A DNA stretch of 26,969 nucleotides from CAZHTS01 sp964535315 (GCA_964535315.1 CAZHTS010000063.1:1-26969), one strand, 5' to 3'. Counted from the first letter of the stretch, positions 1-9,352 are shown. Translations and numbers: made by a program. The notes: generated from the sequence alone by a model not told the origin.

Positions 1-10
1 CCTGAGTTTA

Positions 11-19
11 TGCTATGAT
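11..19 (+). promoter_or_regulatory. candidate extended -10 promoter element for the kinase operon
   Basis: The bases TGCTATGAT fit an extended -10 element (TG-N-TATAAT with one mismatch). No -35 can be assessed because the window begins 10 bp upstream. Transcription would start near position 26, leaving a leader of about 50 nt before the ATG at 76, or almost none before the GTG at 31. A TG-C-TATAAT element is also found in front of the WD40 lipoprotein gene. Sequence match only. Confidence 0.3.
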
Positions 20-75
20 GATAAGAGATCGTGAGCCCGGTCTTATTCGCATCATTCCTGCACCTGTTCACCAAA

Positions 76-2004
76 ATGCCGGACGAAAACATCCCTCCCG
101 CTGCATCCTCCTCCGCCGACGACCGCGTGTCGGAGATCACATGCCGCGCCGTGTTCGAACGGGCCGCCACAGGCATCTTCGTCGCCGATCCGCAGGGGCG
201 TTACATCGAGGTCAACCCGCGCGGCTGCGAAATGCTTGGCTACAGCCGCGCTGAAATCCTCACCATGCGCATCCAGGATCTGATCGCGCCGGAGGATCAG
301 GCCGTCCAGCCGCTGCATCTTACCGAGGTGAGCGCCGGCCAGGCCATCACCAGCGAACGTTTCCTGCGCTGCAAAAATGGCGAACGGCTGCCGGTCGAAA
401 TCAGCAGTTCGCTGCTGCCGGGCGGCTGTTTCCTGGGCATCGTACGTGACCTGCGCCAGCGCAAAAAGGTCGAAGAGGCGCTGCGCAAAAGCGAAGAACG
501 CTACCGTTTCCTTTTTGAAAACAACCCGCACCCCATGTGGGTGTACGACCTGGCAACCCTGGCCTTCCTGGCCGTCAACGAGGCGGCCGTCAGGAAATAC
601 GGTTACAGCCGCGCAGAGTTCCTGCGTATGACCATCGCCGACATCCGCCCGGCCGAAGATTTGCATCGCCTGCAAGAAGATCTCGCCCAACAACGCCCGG
701 ATATCCAACACACCAGCAGCTGGCGCCACGTCCTCAAAGACGGGCAGATCATCGACGTCGATATCCATTCGCACACCCTCAAATTCGACGGCAAGGACGC
801 CGCTCTGGTAACGGCGCAAGACGTCACCGAGCGCAGGCAGATGGAAGAAGCCATGCGCACCCTCAACGCCAAACTGGAACAGCGCATCGCCGAACGTACT
901 CGCAGCCTGAACGAAAACATGCAGTTTGTACAGTTAATCCTTGCCAACACCGCTTCCGGCATCGTCGTTTATGACGAGACCGGCCAGTGCGTCATGACCA
1001 ACGAAACCGCCGCGGCGATCATTGGCGCCACCCAAGAACAGGTGCTGGCCCAAAACTTTCACCACATCCCTTCCTGGAAAAAAAGCAAACTATACGAATA
1101 TGCCCTGGTAGCCCTGAGCACCGGGCAGATGCAGCAAACCGACGTACACATCGTTACCAGCTTTGGTAAGGAAGTCTGGATCAACTGCCGCTTCACCGCC
1201 TTTACCTCCGGCGGCCAGCCCCACCTCCTGCTCACCCTGAACGACATCACCGAGCGGCTCCAGCACGAGGACGAGATCGAACAGCTCAACCACGTGTTAC
1301 AGGCGCACACCACCAAACTGGAAGCCGCAAACCAGGAACTCGAAGCCTTCAGTTATTCGATCTCGCACGACCTGCGCGCCCCGCTGCGCATCATCGACGG
1401 GTATACCCGCCTGCTGCTCGAAGAACACAGCCAACAGTTGGATGCCGAAGGCCAGCGCTTCGGGCACACCATCCGCGAAAATACCCGGCGCATGGGACAT
1501 CTGATCGAAGACCTGCTGGCCTTCTCGCGCGTTGGCCGGATGGAAATGGCCCGCACCGGCATCGACATGCAAACGCTGGTGCAGACAGTATTTGAGGAAC
1601 TGACCACCCCCGAAGAACGTCAGCACGTCGCCTTCTCGGTGACACACCTGCCGCCGGCGCAGGGCGACCCGCGCCTGATCCACCAGGTGTGGAGCAACCT
1701 GATCGCCAACGCGGTGAAGTTCTCCGCCCGCCGGGCCAACCCGCGCATCGAGGTCGATTATCAACTGACCGCCGCCGAACAAATCTACCTTGTGCGCGAC
1801 AACGGCGCCGGCTTTGACATGAATTACGCCCACAAACTCTTTGGCGTGTTCCAGCGGCTGCACAGCAGCGAAGAATACGAGGGTACCGGCGCCGGCCTGG
1901 CCATCGTGCAACGCATCATCCACCGCCACGGCGGTCGTGTCTGGGCCGAAGGCGCGCCAGATCAGGGCGCAACCTTTTACTTTGCCCTACCGCTTCGTTT
2001 ATAA
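76..2004 (+). CDS. soluble PAS-domain sensor histidine kinase
   Basis: A cytoplasmic sensor kinase of 642 residues that would autophosphorylate on histidine and pass the phosphate to a partner receiver. In order it has PAS 1 (about 20-130), PAS 2 (about 140-260, starting SEERYRFLFE), a short coiled coil, PAS 3 (about 290-405), a second coil, a HisKA dimerisation domain with the phosphoacceptor in SISHDLRAPL (His431), and a HATPase domain with an N box (SNLIANAVKF), a DNGAGFD box and a GTGAGLAI glycine box. There is no membrane segment and no fused receiver. The SHDLRAPLR type resembles phytochrome-like and orphan PAS kinases. The start is uncertain: the frame extends to a GTG at 31, but neither start has a Shine-Dalgarno sequence, and ATG 76 precedes the PAS fold closely. 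No response regulator lies in the window, so the partner is elsewhere. The next gene begins 28 bp after the stop. Confidence 0.88.
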   Translation: MPDENIPPAASSSADDRVSEITCRAVFERAATGIFVADPQGRYIEVNPRGCEMLGYSRAEILTMRIQDLIAPEDQAVQPLHLTEVSAGQAITSERFLRCKNGERLPVEISSSLLPGGCFLGIVRDLRQRKKVEEALRKSEERYRFLFENNPHPMWVYDLATLAFLAVNEAAVRKYGYSRAEFLRMTIADIRPAEDLHRLQEDLAQQRPDIQHTSSWRHVLKDGQIIDVDIHSHTLKFDGKDAALVTAQDVTERRQMEEAMRTLNAKLEQRIAERTRSLNENMQFVQLILANTASGIVVYDETGQCVMTNETAAAIIGATQEQVLAQNFHHIPSWKKSKLYEYALVALSTGQMQQTDVHIVTSFGKEVWINCRFTAFTSGGQPHLLLTLNDITERLQHEDEIEQLNHVLQAHTTKLEAANQELEAFSYSISHDLRAPLRIIDGYTRLLLEEHSQQLDAEGQRFGHTIRENTRRMGHLIEDLLAFSRVGRMEMARTGIDMQTLVQTVFEELTTPEERQHVAFSVTHLPPAQGDPRLIHQVWSNLIANAVKFSARRANPRIEVDYQLTAAEQIYLVRDNGAGFDMNYAHKLFGVFQRLHSSEEYEGTGAGLAIVQRIIHRHGGRVWAEGAPDQGATFYFALPLRL

Positions 2005-2032
2005 TCAGCCTATCAGCTATCAGGAACGCCTC

Positions 2033-2992
2033 ATGGACGCCACCCCTTTTCCCGAAATCGAGCCATATCAAAGCGGATTCTTGCCCGTCTCGGAGGAACA
2101 CAGCCTGTATTATGAAGAAGCCGGCAGTCCCGGCGGCTGGCCGGTGCTCTATCTGCACGGCGGGCCGGGCGGCGGGGTATCGCCGCTCTCACGCCGCTTT
2201 TTTGACCCCGCCTTTTATCGCATCATCCTCTTCGATCAGCGCGGCGCCGGCCGCTCGCGGCCCTACGCCGGGCTGGAACACAACACCACTCCCGATCTGG
2301 TGGCCGACATCGAACGGCTGCGCATTCACCTCAATGTGCCGCGCTGGCTGGTGTTCGGCGGCAGTTGGGGCAGCACCCTGGCGCTGGCCTACGCTATCGC
2401 CCATCCCCAGCGTGTCGTGGGTCTCATCCTGCGCGGCGTCTTCCTCTGCCGCCAGTCCGAAATCGACTGGCTCTACCGCCAGGGGGCGTCGCACGTCTTC
2501 CCCGACGGATGGGAGGATTTCGCCGGCTACATCCCCACCGGCGAGCGCCACGACTTGCTGGCAGCTTATTACCGCCGCCTGACCGCCGCCGACCGGGCCC
2601 TGCAACAGCAGGCCGCCTATCACTGGTGCCGCTGGGAGGCCTACATCGGCCGCCACGACCTCGACCTGGCCGCCGTCGAAGAAAAACTGCAAGAGCCGCG
2701 CAAGCTGCTGGCGCTGGCGCGCATCGAGGCGCATTACTTCGTCCATCATTCTTTCCTGGAATATGACAACTACCTGCTGGACAGGGCGCCGGCGCTGGAC
2801 GGCATCCCCACCCGCATCGTCCAGGGCCGCTATGATATGGTCTGTCCCATCCGCTCGGCCTGGGAGCTCAAACAGGCCATGCCGCACGCCGGCCTGTACA
2901 TCGTCCCCGACGGCGGCCACTCCATCCGCGACCGCGGCATCGCTGCCGGTCTGCTGGAAGCCACCCAGGATTTCAAGAGCCTGTTCGCCTGA
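2033..2992 (+). CDS. pip: prolyl aminopeptidase (proline iminopeptidase), alpha/beta hydrolase of family S33
   Basis: A cytoplasmic peptidase of 319 residues, the usual family length, that would remove N-terminal proline from peptides. The alpha/beta-hydrolase triad is complete: nucleophile Ser111 in GGSWGSTLAL, Asp268 in GRYDMVCP and His296 in DGGHSIRD. The HGGPGGG oxyanion loop and the DQRGAGRS motif typical of this peptidase family are present. ATG 2033 is chosen because CAGGAA lies six bases before it and because the N-terminus (PFPEIEPYQSGFLPV) matches the known family start. It lies 28 bp after the kinase gene and 28 bp before the LarA homologue on the same strand, so co-transcription is likely, though a functional link to either is not evident. 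No signal peptide is seen. Confidence 0.93.
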   Translation: MDATPFPEIEPYQSGFLPVSEEHSLYYEEAGSPGGWPVLYLHGGPGGGVSPLSRRFFDPAFYRIILFDQRGAGRSRPYAGLEHNTTPDLVADIERLRIHLNVPRWLVFGGSWGSTLALAYAIAHPQRVVGLILRGVFLCRQSEIDWLYRQGASHVFPDGWEDFAGYIPTGERHDLLAAYYRRLTAADRALQQQAAYHWCRWEAYIGRHDLDLAAVEEKLQEPRKLLALARIEAHYFVHHSFLEYDNYLLDRAPALDGIPTRIVQGRYDMVCPIRSAWELKQAMPHAGLYIVPDGGHSIRDRGIAAGLLEATQDFKSLFA

Positions 2993-3020
2993 ACGCCGCT
3001 CGCCGGCAAGGAGAAAACAC

Positions 3021-4286
3021 ATGCACATCCAACTCGCTTACGGTCGCCAGGGCCTGGCGATCGATCTCCCCGAAGAAAATCTGACCGTGCTGGCCCCCAC
3101 CTTCCAGCCCGCTCTGCCCGACGAGGCCGCCGCCCTGCAGGCTGCCCTGGCGGCGCCGCTGGGCGCGCCGCCGCTCGCCGACCTGGTGCGCTCCACCGAC
3201 CAGGTCGCCATCGTTTTCAGCGACGGCACCCGCCCACAGCCGCGCCGGGCGATGATCACCGCCATCCTGACCGCCCTGCCCCACGTGCCGCGCCGCAACT
3301 TCGTGCTGGTCAACGGTCTGGGCACCCACCGCCCCAACACCCCGGCCGAACTGAGCGAAATGCTCGGCGACGAACTGCTCGCCGGGCTGCGCCTGGTGCA
3401 GCACAACGCCTTCGACCGCGCCGCCCTCGCCCGCCTGGGTACCACCTCCTACGGGCGCGAGGTGTGGGTCAACGCCGACTACCTGCAAGCCGACAAAAAA
3501 ATCCTCACCGGCTTCATCGAACCGCACTTCTTCGCCGGTTTCTCGGGCGGGCCCAAGGCCGTCCTGCCCGGCATCGCCGACCAGCCCGCCATCCTGGGCA
3601 ACCACAGCTACGGCATGCTCAGTCACCCCAAAGCCACCTGGGGCCATACCCGCGGCAACCCGCTGTGGGAAGAAGCGCTGGAAGCGGCGCAGATGAGCCG
3701 CCCCGACTTCCTGCTCAACGTGGCGCTCAACAGCCAGCATCACATCACCGGCGTGTTTGCCGGCGAGCTGCTGGCCGCCTACCAGCAGGGCATCGAATTC
3801 GTGCGCGCCGCCGCCATGCGTCCGGCGCCCACTCCCTTCGACATCGTCGTCACCACCAACGCCGGCTACCCGCTCGACCAAAACCTGTACCAGGCGGTCA
3901 AGGGCATGTCCGCCGCCGCCCAGGTCGTGCGACCGGGCGGGGCCATCCTGTGCGCCGCCGAATGCAGCGACGGCGTCCCCAACCACGGCGACTTCATGGA
4001 CATCCTGCGCACCAGCGGCGGGCCGGAAAAACTGTTGGCCCGGCTGGCGGCCGAAGATACCCGCCGCCAGGACATGTGGCAGGCGCAAATCCTGGCCCAG
4101 ATCCAGCTCAAGGCGCGCGTGTACGTCAAGAGCGCCACGCTCGACGCCGCAACCCTGGCTCAGGCCGGGCTGCAGGCCTGCGACTCGATTGAAGCCACCG
4201 TCGCCGCCCTGCGCGACGAGTACGGCCCGCAGGCGCGCATCTGCGTCCTGCCGCAAGGGCCCGAAACGGTGCCGTATTTATCCTGA
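3021..4286 (+). CDS. larA: LarA-family nickel-pincer-dependent 2-hydroxyacid racemase/epimerase (lactate racemase homologue)
   Basis: A 421-residue protein with the LarA (DUF2088) fold. The residues known to hold the nickel-pincer nucleotide in Lactobacillus LarA appear at a nearly constant offset: Arg71 in SDGTRP, His103 in GTHRP, His169 in EPHFFAGFSGG, Lys179 in GGPKAVLPGI (the lysine that binds the cofactor covalently) and His195 in GNHSYG. An active cofactor-bearing enzyme is therefore expected. Substrate cannot be read from sequence: the family includes lactate racemase and homologues acting on other 2-hydroxy acids, including sugar acids. The start at 3021 follows CAAGGAG at 3007-3013 with seven bases between. 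No cofactor-maturation genes (larB, larC, larE) lie in the window, so the cofactor must come from elsewhere. manA starts 16 bp downstream, which weakly hints at sugar-acid chemistry. Confidence 0.9.
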   Translation: MHIQLAYGRQGLAIDLPEENLTVLAPTFQPALPDEAAALQAALAAPLGAPPLADLVRSTDQVAIVFSDGTRPQPRRAMITAILTALPHVPRRNFVLVNGLGTHRPNTPAELSEMLGDELLAGLRLVQHNAFDRAALARLGTTSYGREVWVNADYLQADKKILTGFIEPHFFAGFSGGPKAVLPGIADQPAILGNHSYGMLSHPKATWGHTRGNPLWEEALEAAQMSRPDFLLNVALNSQHHITGVFAGELLAAYQQGIEFVRAAAMRPAPTPFDIVVTTNAGYPLDQNLYQAVKGMSAAAQVVRPGGAILCAAECSDGVPNHGDFMDILRTSGGPEKLLARLAAEDTRRQDMWQAQILAQIQLKARVYVKSATLDAATLAQAGLQACDSIEATVAALRDEYGPQARICVLPQGPETVPYLS

Positions 4287-4302
4287 ACCCGAAAGACAGA
4301 TC

Positions 4303-5280
4303 ATGACCTCTTCCACGCCCTGCAACACCCCCTTATTCCTCCAACCCCAGTATCGCCAGTACGTGTGGGGCGGCAAGCGCCTGCGCCCCGAAATTGTGCC
4401 CACCGCCGAAGCGTGGGTCATTTACGAAGAAAATCGCATCCAGAACGGCCCGCTCGCCGGGCAAACGCTGGCGCAGGCCGCCGCCAGCCTGGGCGAAGCC
4501 CTGCTCGGGCGGCGTGTGGTACAGATGCGCGGCACACGCTTTCCGCTGTTGATCAAGCTGTTGGATTGCGCCGCCTGGCTTTCGCTTCAGGTGCACCCCG
4601 ACGACGAACAGGCCCGCGCCCTCGAGGGCCCCGGCCAGTTTGGCAAGACCGAGGCCTGGCACGTGATCGAGGCCGCCCCTGGAGCGGCGCTGCTGTGTGG
4701 GCTCAAACCCGGCCTGTCTGATGAGCAATTTCGCCAGGCCGTGCGCGACGGCAGCCTGCTGCAACACATGCTTTCCTTTCCGGTGCAGGCCGGCGACAGT
4801 ATCCTCATCCGCGCCGGCATGGTGCACGCCCTCGGCCCCGGGCTGCTGGTCTACGAGGTGCAGGAAACTTCAGACTGGACCTACCGCGTCTGGGACTGGG
4901 AGCGTCCCGCCAGCCCGCAGCGCCCGCTGCACATCGAAAAATCGTTGGCGGTGATCAAACCCGAACTGGCCGGCCGGCTCATCCCGCCCCCGCCGGACGG
5001 CGACGGCGTCCAGCACCCCCTGACCGCCTGTGAATATTTCACCCTGCGCCGGCTGAGCGCCCGGCACACCCCCATCGCGCTGGACACCGCCGGTGAGAGT
5101 TTCCACGCCCTGACCGTGCTGGACGGGCGCGCCCGCATTCTGCCTGCCTGCGGCGCAGCGCTCGAACTCGGCCGCTTTGAAACCGCACTCGTCCCGGCCG
5201 CCCTGGGCGCCTACCGGCTCGAACCGGCCGGCGCAGCGCCCGGCTTTCAGGCGCTGCTGGCCGCGGTCGAAGCGCAATAG
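4303..5280 (+). CDS. manA: type I mannose-6-phosphate isomerase, short bacterial form
   Basis: A zinc enzyme of 325 residues that would interconvert mannose 6-phosphate and fructose 6-phosphate, linking mannose use or GDP-mannose synthesis to glycolysis. The cupin zinc ligands are visible: Gln96 and His98 in LSLQVHPDD, Glu117 in GKTEAWHV and His175 in GMVHALGPG. The N-terminal QYVWGGKRL and the LIKLLD segment before the metal motif are also typical. Length matches the short forms such as Bacillus ManA rather than the roughly 390-residue E. coli type. The nearest Shine-Dalgarno match (GAAAGA) is weak, as expected for a gene 16 bp behind larA and probably translated from the same mRNA. Fructose released by the GH32 enzyme encoded further along could feed the same hexose-phosphate pool, but the two loci are not contiguous. 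Confidence 0.92.
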   Translation: MTSSTPCNTPLFLQPQYRQYVWGGKRLRPEIVPTAEAWVIYEENRIQNGPLAGQTLAQAAASLGEALLGRRVVQMRGTRFPLLIKLLDCAAWLSLQVHPDDEQARALEGPGQFGKTEAWHVIEAAPGAALLCGLKPGLSDEQFRQAVRDGSLLQHMLSFPVQAGDSILIRAGMVHALGPGLLVYEVQETSDWTYRVWDWERPASPQRPLHIEKSLAVIKPELAGRLIPPPPDGDGVQHPLTACEYFTLRRLSARHTPIALDTAGESFHALTVLDGRARILPACGAALELGRFETALVPAALGAYRLEPAGAAPGFQALLAAVEAQ

Positions 5281-5284
5281 GACA

Positions 5285-8200
5285 TCAGGGCGCCGCCACA
5301 CCCCACAGGCGTACGCTGCCATCAAAATAAGCGACCATTAACCCCTTGCCGTCCGGCAAAAAGGCAAGCCCCAGGATGGTGACCTGCGCCGGCGGTTTGC
5401 CCTCCACCGGCATGGTTTCGGCCGGGATCAACACCTCGTCTTCCAGCGTAACGGCATCGACGATGCGCCAGGCGCCGCCCACCAGCGCCACCGCCAGGTG
5501 TTTGCCGTCCGGCGAGAGCGCCAGCGCCGTCACCCCTGGCGCGGTAAAGTTGCCCACCCGGTCGAGCGGCTGTAATGCCCCGTCCGCCGTGAGGCGGAAG
5601 CGTTGTAGCGCCAGCCCCTGATTCACCCGGACCAGGCCAACCAGCAAAACGTACTCGCCGTTGGCCTCGCTCTGCAAGACCAGGGCGCGCACACGCCCCG
5701 TCTCCACCTTTGCCGTCGCCCTGCGTTCGCCGTTTTTCTGTAGATCCCACACGATCAATTCGCTGCTCGTGTCGGCCTTGGGGTTGGTGGCAGCCGAGAC
5801 CAGATAACGCCCGTCCGGCGTAAAGGCCACCCCCAATCCACTCTTCACGCTGTGCCCCTGTAGCTGGCGCAGCAGTTGTCCATCTGCCCCATACAGGCGA
5901 ATCACCGGCGAATCCAGTGAAGCGCCCGCCAGGGTGTTCCCGTCCGGCGAGATGGCCCCCCAATCGGGGGCGGGCAACTGCGAGCGCTGTGCCGCCTCAT
6001 CGGAAAACGGCTTTAATAGATACAGCCGTTCATTGTCGCCGATCTGAACGCCCAACCCAACCGATGGCTGACTGCCGGCAGCCGGCATCGGCCACAGATA
6101 AAACGCACAGCCGCTGCATCCGCCGCTCCCGGTAGGTTTCCCCACCTGCCAGCGATTCAACTCGGCCAGCTGTTTCAGGTTGGCGGCGTCCAACTGCGCC
6201 AGCCCGGCGGGATCCACCACTTTCAGCGGCCGGGCCAGCGGCGCCTGAGTGATCTCTGGCACAGGCGCCGGTGTGGGCGTGGGCGTGGGGAAGGCTTCCG
6301 GCCGGGCGCTGGTGCCCCACACCCGCAGCGTACCGTCGCGGCTGGCCGAGAACAACGTCTGGCCGTCCGGCGTAAACGCCAGGCTGTCCACCGCATCGAA
6401 GTGCCCCCACAGTTCAGTGTCGATCTGCCAGTCAGCCGTACGCCACAACAGAATTGAACCCTCGGTCGTCCCGGTCACCAGCCAGGCGCCGTCCGGCGAG
6501 AACGCCATACTCTCCAAGCGCGACCAGCGCTGAAATGCTTCCTTGAGATTCAACGTTTTCACCGGCTTTGCCTGGCGCGGATCCTGGATGTCCACGACCG
6601 CCAGCATCATATCGAAACTCTTGCCATCCTGATAATGATAGACCAGCGTATTGCCATCAGGCGTGATCACCGCCCGGTATGTCGCTTTCGGCACCGGAAT
6701 GCTTCCCAAAGAACTCGCCGCCGCCACGTCCCAAATCTCGACCTCGGCCGTTTCGTTGCCGTACAACATCGCCGCCAGGCGGCCGTTGGCGCTGAGCGAC
6801 AACGACTGGCAGGTGTGCAGTTCTTTATTGCCTGGTTTCGCCGTCTGGCCGCGGTCGCTGGCGGCATCGCCCATGACCAGCACCGGCTGGTACTCTTTGT
6901 CGCGCCGCAGCACGGCGAACAATTTACCATCCCCCGAGACTGTCATGCATTCGGCATCCAGCTCGGCGTCGGCCAGCTTGACCCCGTCCTGCGGGTCGAA
7001 CCATTCCATATACTTGCTGTATGCCAGCATTAACACCGGGCCGCGGTCTGCGCCCAGCGCTTTGGTAAAACCGCTGCCGCTGTGCGGCAGATAGGCCAGG
7101 AAGTGGTTGTAATCCCGACCGCCGAAACCGCCGAGCACCTCAGATGACTTGCCGTTCGCCGGCCACACACTCACCCGACTGCCACTGGCCACCGCCAGGT
7201 GGTTCTGCTGCGGGGCAAAGGCAAAAGCGTCCGCCTCGCCTTCCATCTTGCCCAACGTGCGGGCATACAGGTCAAAGAACTGAATGCCGCCGGCGACGCT
7301 CACCGCCAGGGTGTCCCCGCTGCGGTTGACCCGCACCCGCGGCGCTTTGCCCGGCTGTAACGGCAGCGTCCAGCCCAACGAACCGTACTGCGAATTCGCC
7401 TCGCTCAGGCTGTCGGCGCTGAGCACGTACAGGTTGCCGCGCCAGAAAGCGGTTGCCAGTACGTCCTTGCGCTTGCCTTTCAGGCGCGCACTTGCGTTCA
7501 GGCGCTCACCGCTGGCGCCGTCCCAGATCACCATGTCGAGCGTGCGCGTCAGGGTAAAAACACCCGTGCTGCTCGGCAGCGCCAGCAGCACATCGGCCGC
7601 ATCCTGCAAGGCCGGCAGGGAGGTGCCATCGTTCAGGTTCCACAACAGGGTCTGTTCGGCCGAAGTCGATACCAATATCTGGTCATCGGGCATAAAGAAC
7701 AGGGCGGTAATGCGCCCCTGGTGGCCGCTCAATTTGCGCTGCGCCTCGCCGTCCGGCAGGCCGTACAACTGGATGCTGTTATCGGCCTGCGCCACCGCCA
7801 GCAGTTTGCCACTCGGAGAGATACGCATCGCCAGCGCCTCGCCGGGCAGTGTCTTCACCGCCTGGCCGTCGGCGGCCTGCCACAGGCTCACGCCCTGATC
7901 GCCGGCCGTGACCAGCAGTTTGCCGTCCGGGGTGTAATCCAGATCGCGCAACGCACCGCCGGCGTCAAAGCTGAGCAGCGCTTTGGGCTTCAGGTTCCAC
8001 AACACAATCCGGCCCACTGCGCCCTCGGTCGAGGGCGAATGCTGTAGGGTTAACACCAGTTCGGCATCCGCCGGGTACAACACTTGCTTCACCTCGTCAC
8101 TCCCAAAGCGTTCTACCTGGTTCCAGGTGGCGCAGTCCCAACGCGCAAATGTGCTGGCGCTGTAGCTGTACAGCCAGCGCCCGTCGCGACTGAACGATAC

Positions 8201-9346
8201 GCCCCGGTCGTACTCGTTGTTCCTGGCATACGCCAGGCACTGCAAAACGTTGTTCTTCTCCAGGTCCCACAGACACACCGGAGCGTCGCTGTAGGCCAGC
8301 GCCAACGTCCTGGAATCCGGGCTGATCGCCGCGCTCAAGGCATAGTTATCCCCGCTAGAAAACGCCGTCTGGAAATGGGCGAAGACGATGTGCTTCGTCA
8401 CCATCCCGCTGCTGGTGTCAAACAACAACGTCTCAGCCTCACGCTTCATGCTGCTGGGTGCGAAAAACGAGCGCATGACAACCAACACCTTACCATCCGG
8501 CGAGAGAGCGTGGCCGTCAATATATTTCACTGTCTGCCGCCCGGTCTCCGTGCCATCCTGAGTGTTAAAAAAGACGACCTCCTCACGGCTGAGCAGCAGC
8601 AGGCGCTGACCATCGGGCGTGTAATGCAGACTGCTGCTGCTTTGCGCCCCGTTCACCTGCACCTGCCAGGTCTGTTTGCCATCCGGCAGGCTGTAGACGG
8701 TCAGTTGATTGGTGCCGGCCATCGCCAGGCTCTTACCGTCCGGGGCAAAGTCAAAAAAGGCAGAGGCGCTCCGGTCACCGCCGTAACGCTCCCCCGGCAG
8801 GGTGGTCAGCCAGCGCTGTTCGCTGAACGAATACAGGTGAATCTGATGATAATCGTCAGCGGCTGCCAGCCAGTCGCCGTCGGGTGAAAACAGCAGGCGC
8901 ACCGCCGGCCGCTCGCCGGCATCCAGGCGGCCCTTATCGGCCAGGCTGGCGGCGTCGTGCAGGTAGATACCGGTCGGGGTGGCCAGCGCCAGCGTGGCGC
9001 CGTCCGGCGAGAGAAGCGCATGATACAGCACCCCCTTGCCCCAGCGCGCCAGCTGCGCCGGGTAGGCGTCCTTGCCGGGTTGGAAAACGCCGGCGGGGGT
9101 CGGCGCCGGCGTGCCCGGCTGCACCGGCAGCGCCAGGGTCGGCTGCAGGGTGGGCGTCGCCGTCACGGTCGGGGTGAGCGTCGCCTGGGGCGAAGCGCTG
9201 ACCACTGCCATGGCCGCCGGCGTGGCGGTCATGTCCGTCTGCGGCGTGGCCGCACCGCCGCAGGCCGGCAGCAAGATACACACCAACAAAAGCCACAAAA
9301 CAAGGATTGTACGACGAACGGTGCGATTGCGCGACGAAAGCCCCAT
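5285..9346 (-). CDS. large WD40-type beta-propeller lipoprotein
   Basis: A 1353-residue exported lipoprotein. Residues 1-28 form a signal peptide with arginines, a hydrophobic core and the lipobox LPAC; Cys29 would be lipidated. A Thr/Pro-rich tether follows (about 35-90). Next come about 15-16 blades, each marked by an S/T-PDG-xx-LA turn and a WD-like end such as VCLWDLE, VEIWDV and LRVWG. A TPTPTPAPVP linker at about 1016-1030 and a non-blade stretch with CSGC (about residue 1074) precede roughly five more blades ending in VRLWGV. Some blades are degenerate (SRDG, SPSG, MPDD). Such proteins are scaffolds for protein contacts at the cell surface; the partner is unknown. The start is supported by GGGAGGA six bases before ATG 9346. 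The stop is only 4 bp from the convergent manA stop. Confidence 0.88.
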   Translation of the reverse strand: MGLSSRNRTVRRTILVLWLLLVCILLPACGGAATPQTDMTATPAAMAVVSASPQATLTPTVTATPTLQPTLALPVQPGTPAPTPAGVFQPGKDAYPAQLARWGKGVLYHALLSPDGATLALATPTGIYLHDAASLADKGRLDAGERPAVRLLFSPDGDWLAAADDYHQIHLYSFSEQRWLTTLPGERYGGDRSASAFFDFAPDGKSLAMAGTNQLTVYSLPDGKQTWQVQVNGAQSSSSLHYTPDGQRLLLLSREEVVFFNTQDGTETGRQTVKYIDGHALSPDGKVLVVMRSFFAPSSMKREAETLLFDTSSGMVTKHIVFAHFQTAFSSGDNYALSAAISPDSRTLALAYSDAPVCLWDLEKNNVLQCLAYARNNEYDRGVSFSRDGRWLYSYSASTFARWDCATWNQVERFGSDEVKQVLYPADAELVLTLQHSPSTEGAVGRIVLWNLKPKALLSFDAGGALRDLDYTPDGKLLVTAGDQGVSLWQAADGQAVKTLPGEALAMRISPSGKLLAVAQADNSIQLYGLPDGEAQRKLSGHQGRITALFFMPDDQILVSTSAEQTLLWNLNDGTSLPALQDAADVLLALPSSTGVFTLTRTLDMVIWDGASGERLNASARLKGKRKDVLATAFWRGNLYVLSADSLSEANSQYGSLGWTLPLQPGKAPRVRVNRSGDTLAVSVAGGIQFFDLYARTLGKMEGEADAFAFAPQQNHLAVASGSRVSVWPANGKSSEVLGGFGGRDYNHFLAYLPHSGSGFTKALGADRGPVLMLAYSKYMEWFDPQDGVKLADAELDAECMTVSGDGKLFAVLRRDKEYQPVLVMGDAASDRGQTAKPGNKELHTCQSLSLSANGRLAAMLYGNETAEVEIWDVAAASSLGSIPVPKATYRAVITPDGNTLVYHYQDGKSFDMMLAVVDIQDPRQAKPVKTLNLKEAFQRWSRLESMAFSPDGAWLVTGTTEGSILLWRTADWQIDTELWGHFDAVDSLAFTPDGQTLFSASRDGTLRVWGTSARPEAFPTPTPTPAPVPEITQAPLARPLKVVDPAGLAQLDAANLKQLAELNRWQVGKPTGSGGCSGCAFYLWPMPAAGSQPSVGLGVQIGDNERLYLLKPFSDEAAQRSQLPAPDWGAISPDGNTLAGASLDSPVIRLYGADGQLLRQLQGHSVKSGLGVAFTPDGRYLVSAATNPKADTSSELIVWDLQKNGERRATAKVETGRVRALVLQSEANGEYVLLVGLVRVNQGLALQRFRLTADGALQPLDRVGNFTAPGVTALALSPDGKHLAVALVGGAWRIVDAVTLEDEVLIPAETMPVEGKPPAQVTILGLAFLPDGKGLMVAYFDGSVRLWGVAAP

Positions 9347-9352
9347 AGAGCG

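Noticed and set aside
2973..4256. 427-codon minus-strand frame over larA
   Set aside because: Low-complexity Gly/Ala/Val shadow. The plus strand carries all LarA active-site residues and a Shine-Dalgarno sequence.
3757..5280. Plus-strand frame extending manA upstream through larA
   Set aside because: The upstream part reads larA in another frame and is Arg/Pro/Ser-rich. The ManA fold begins at ATG 4303.
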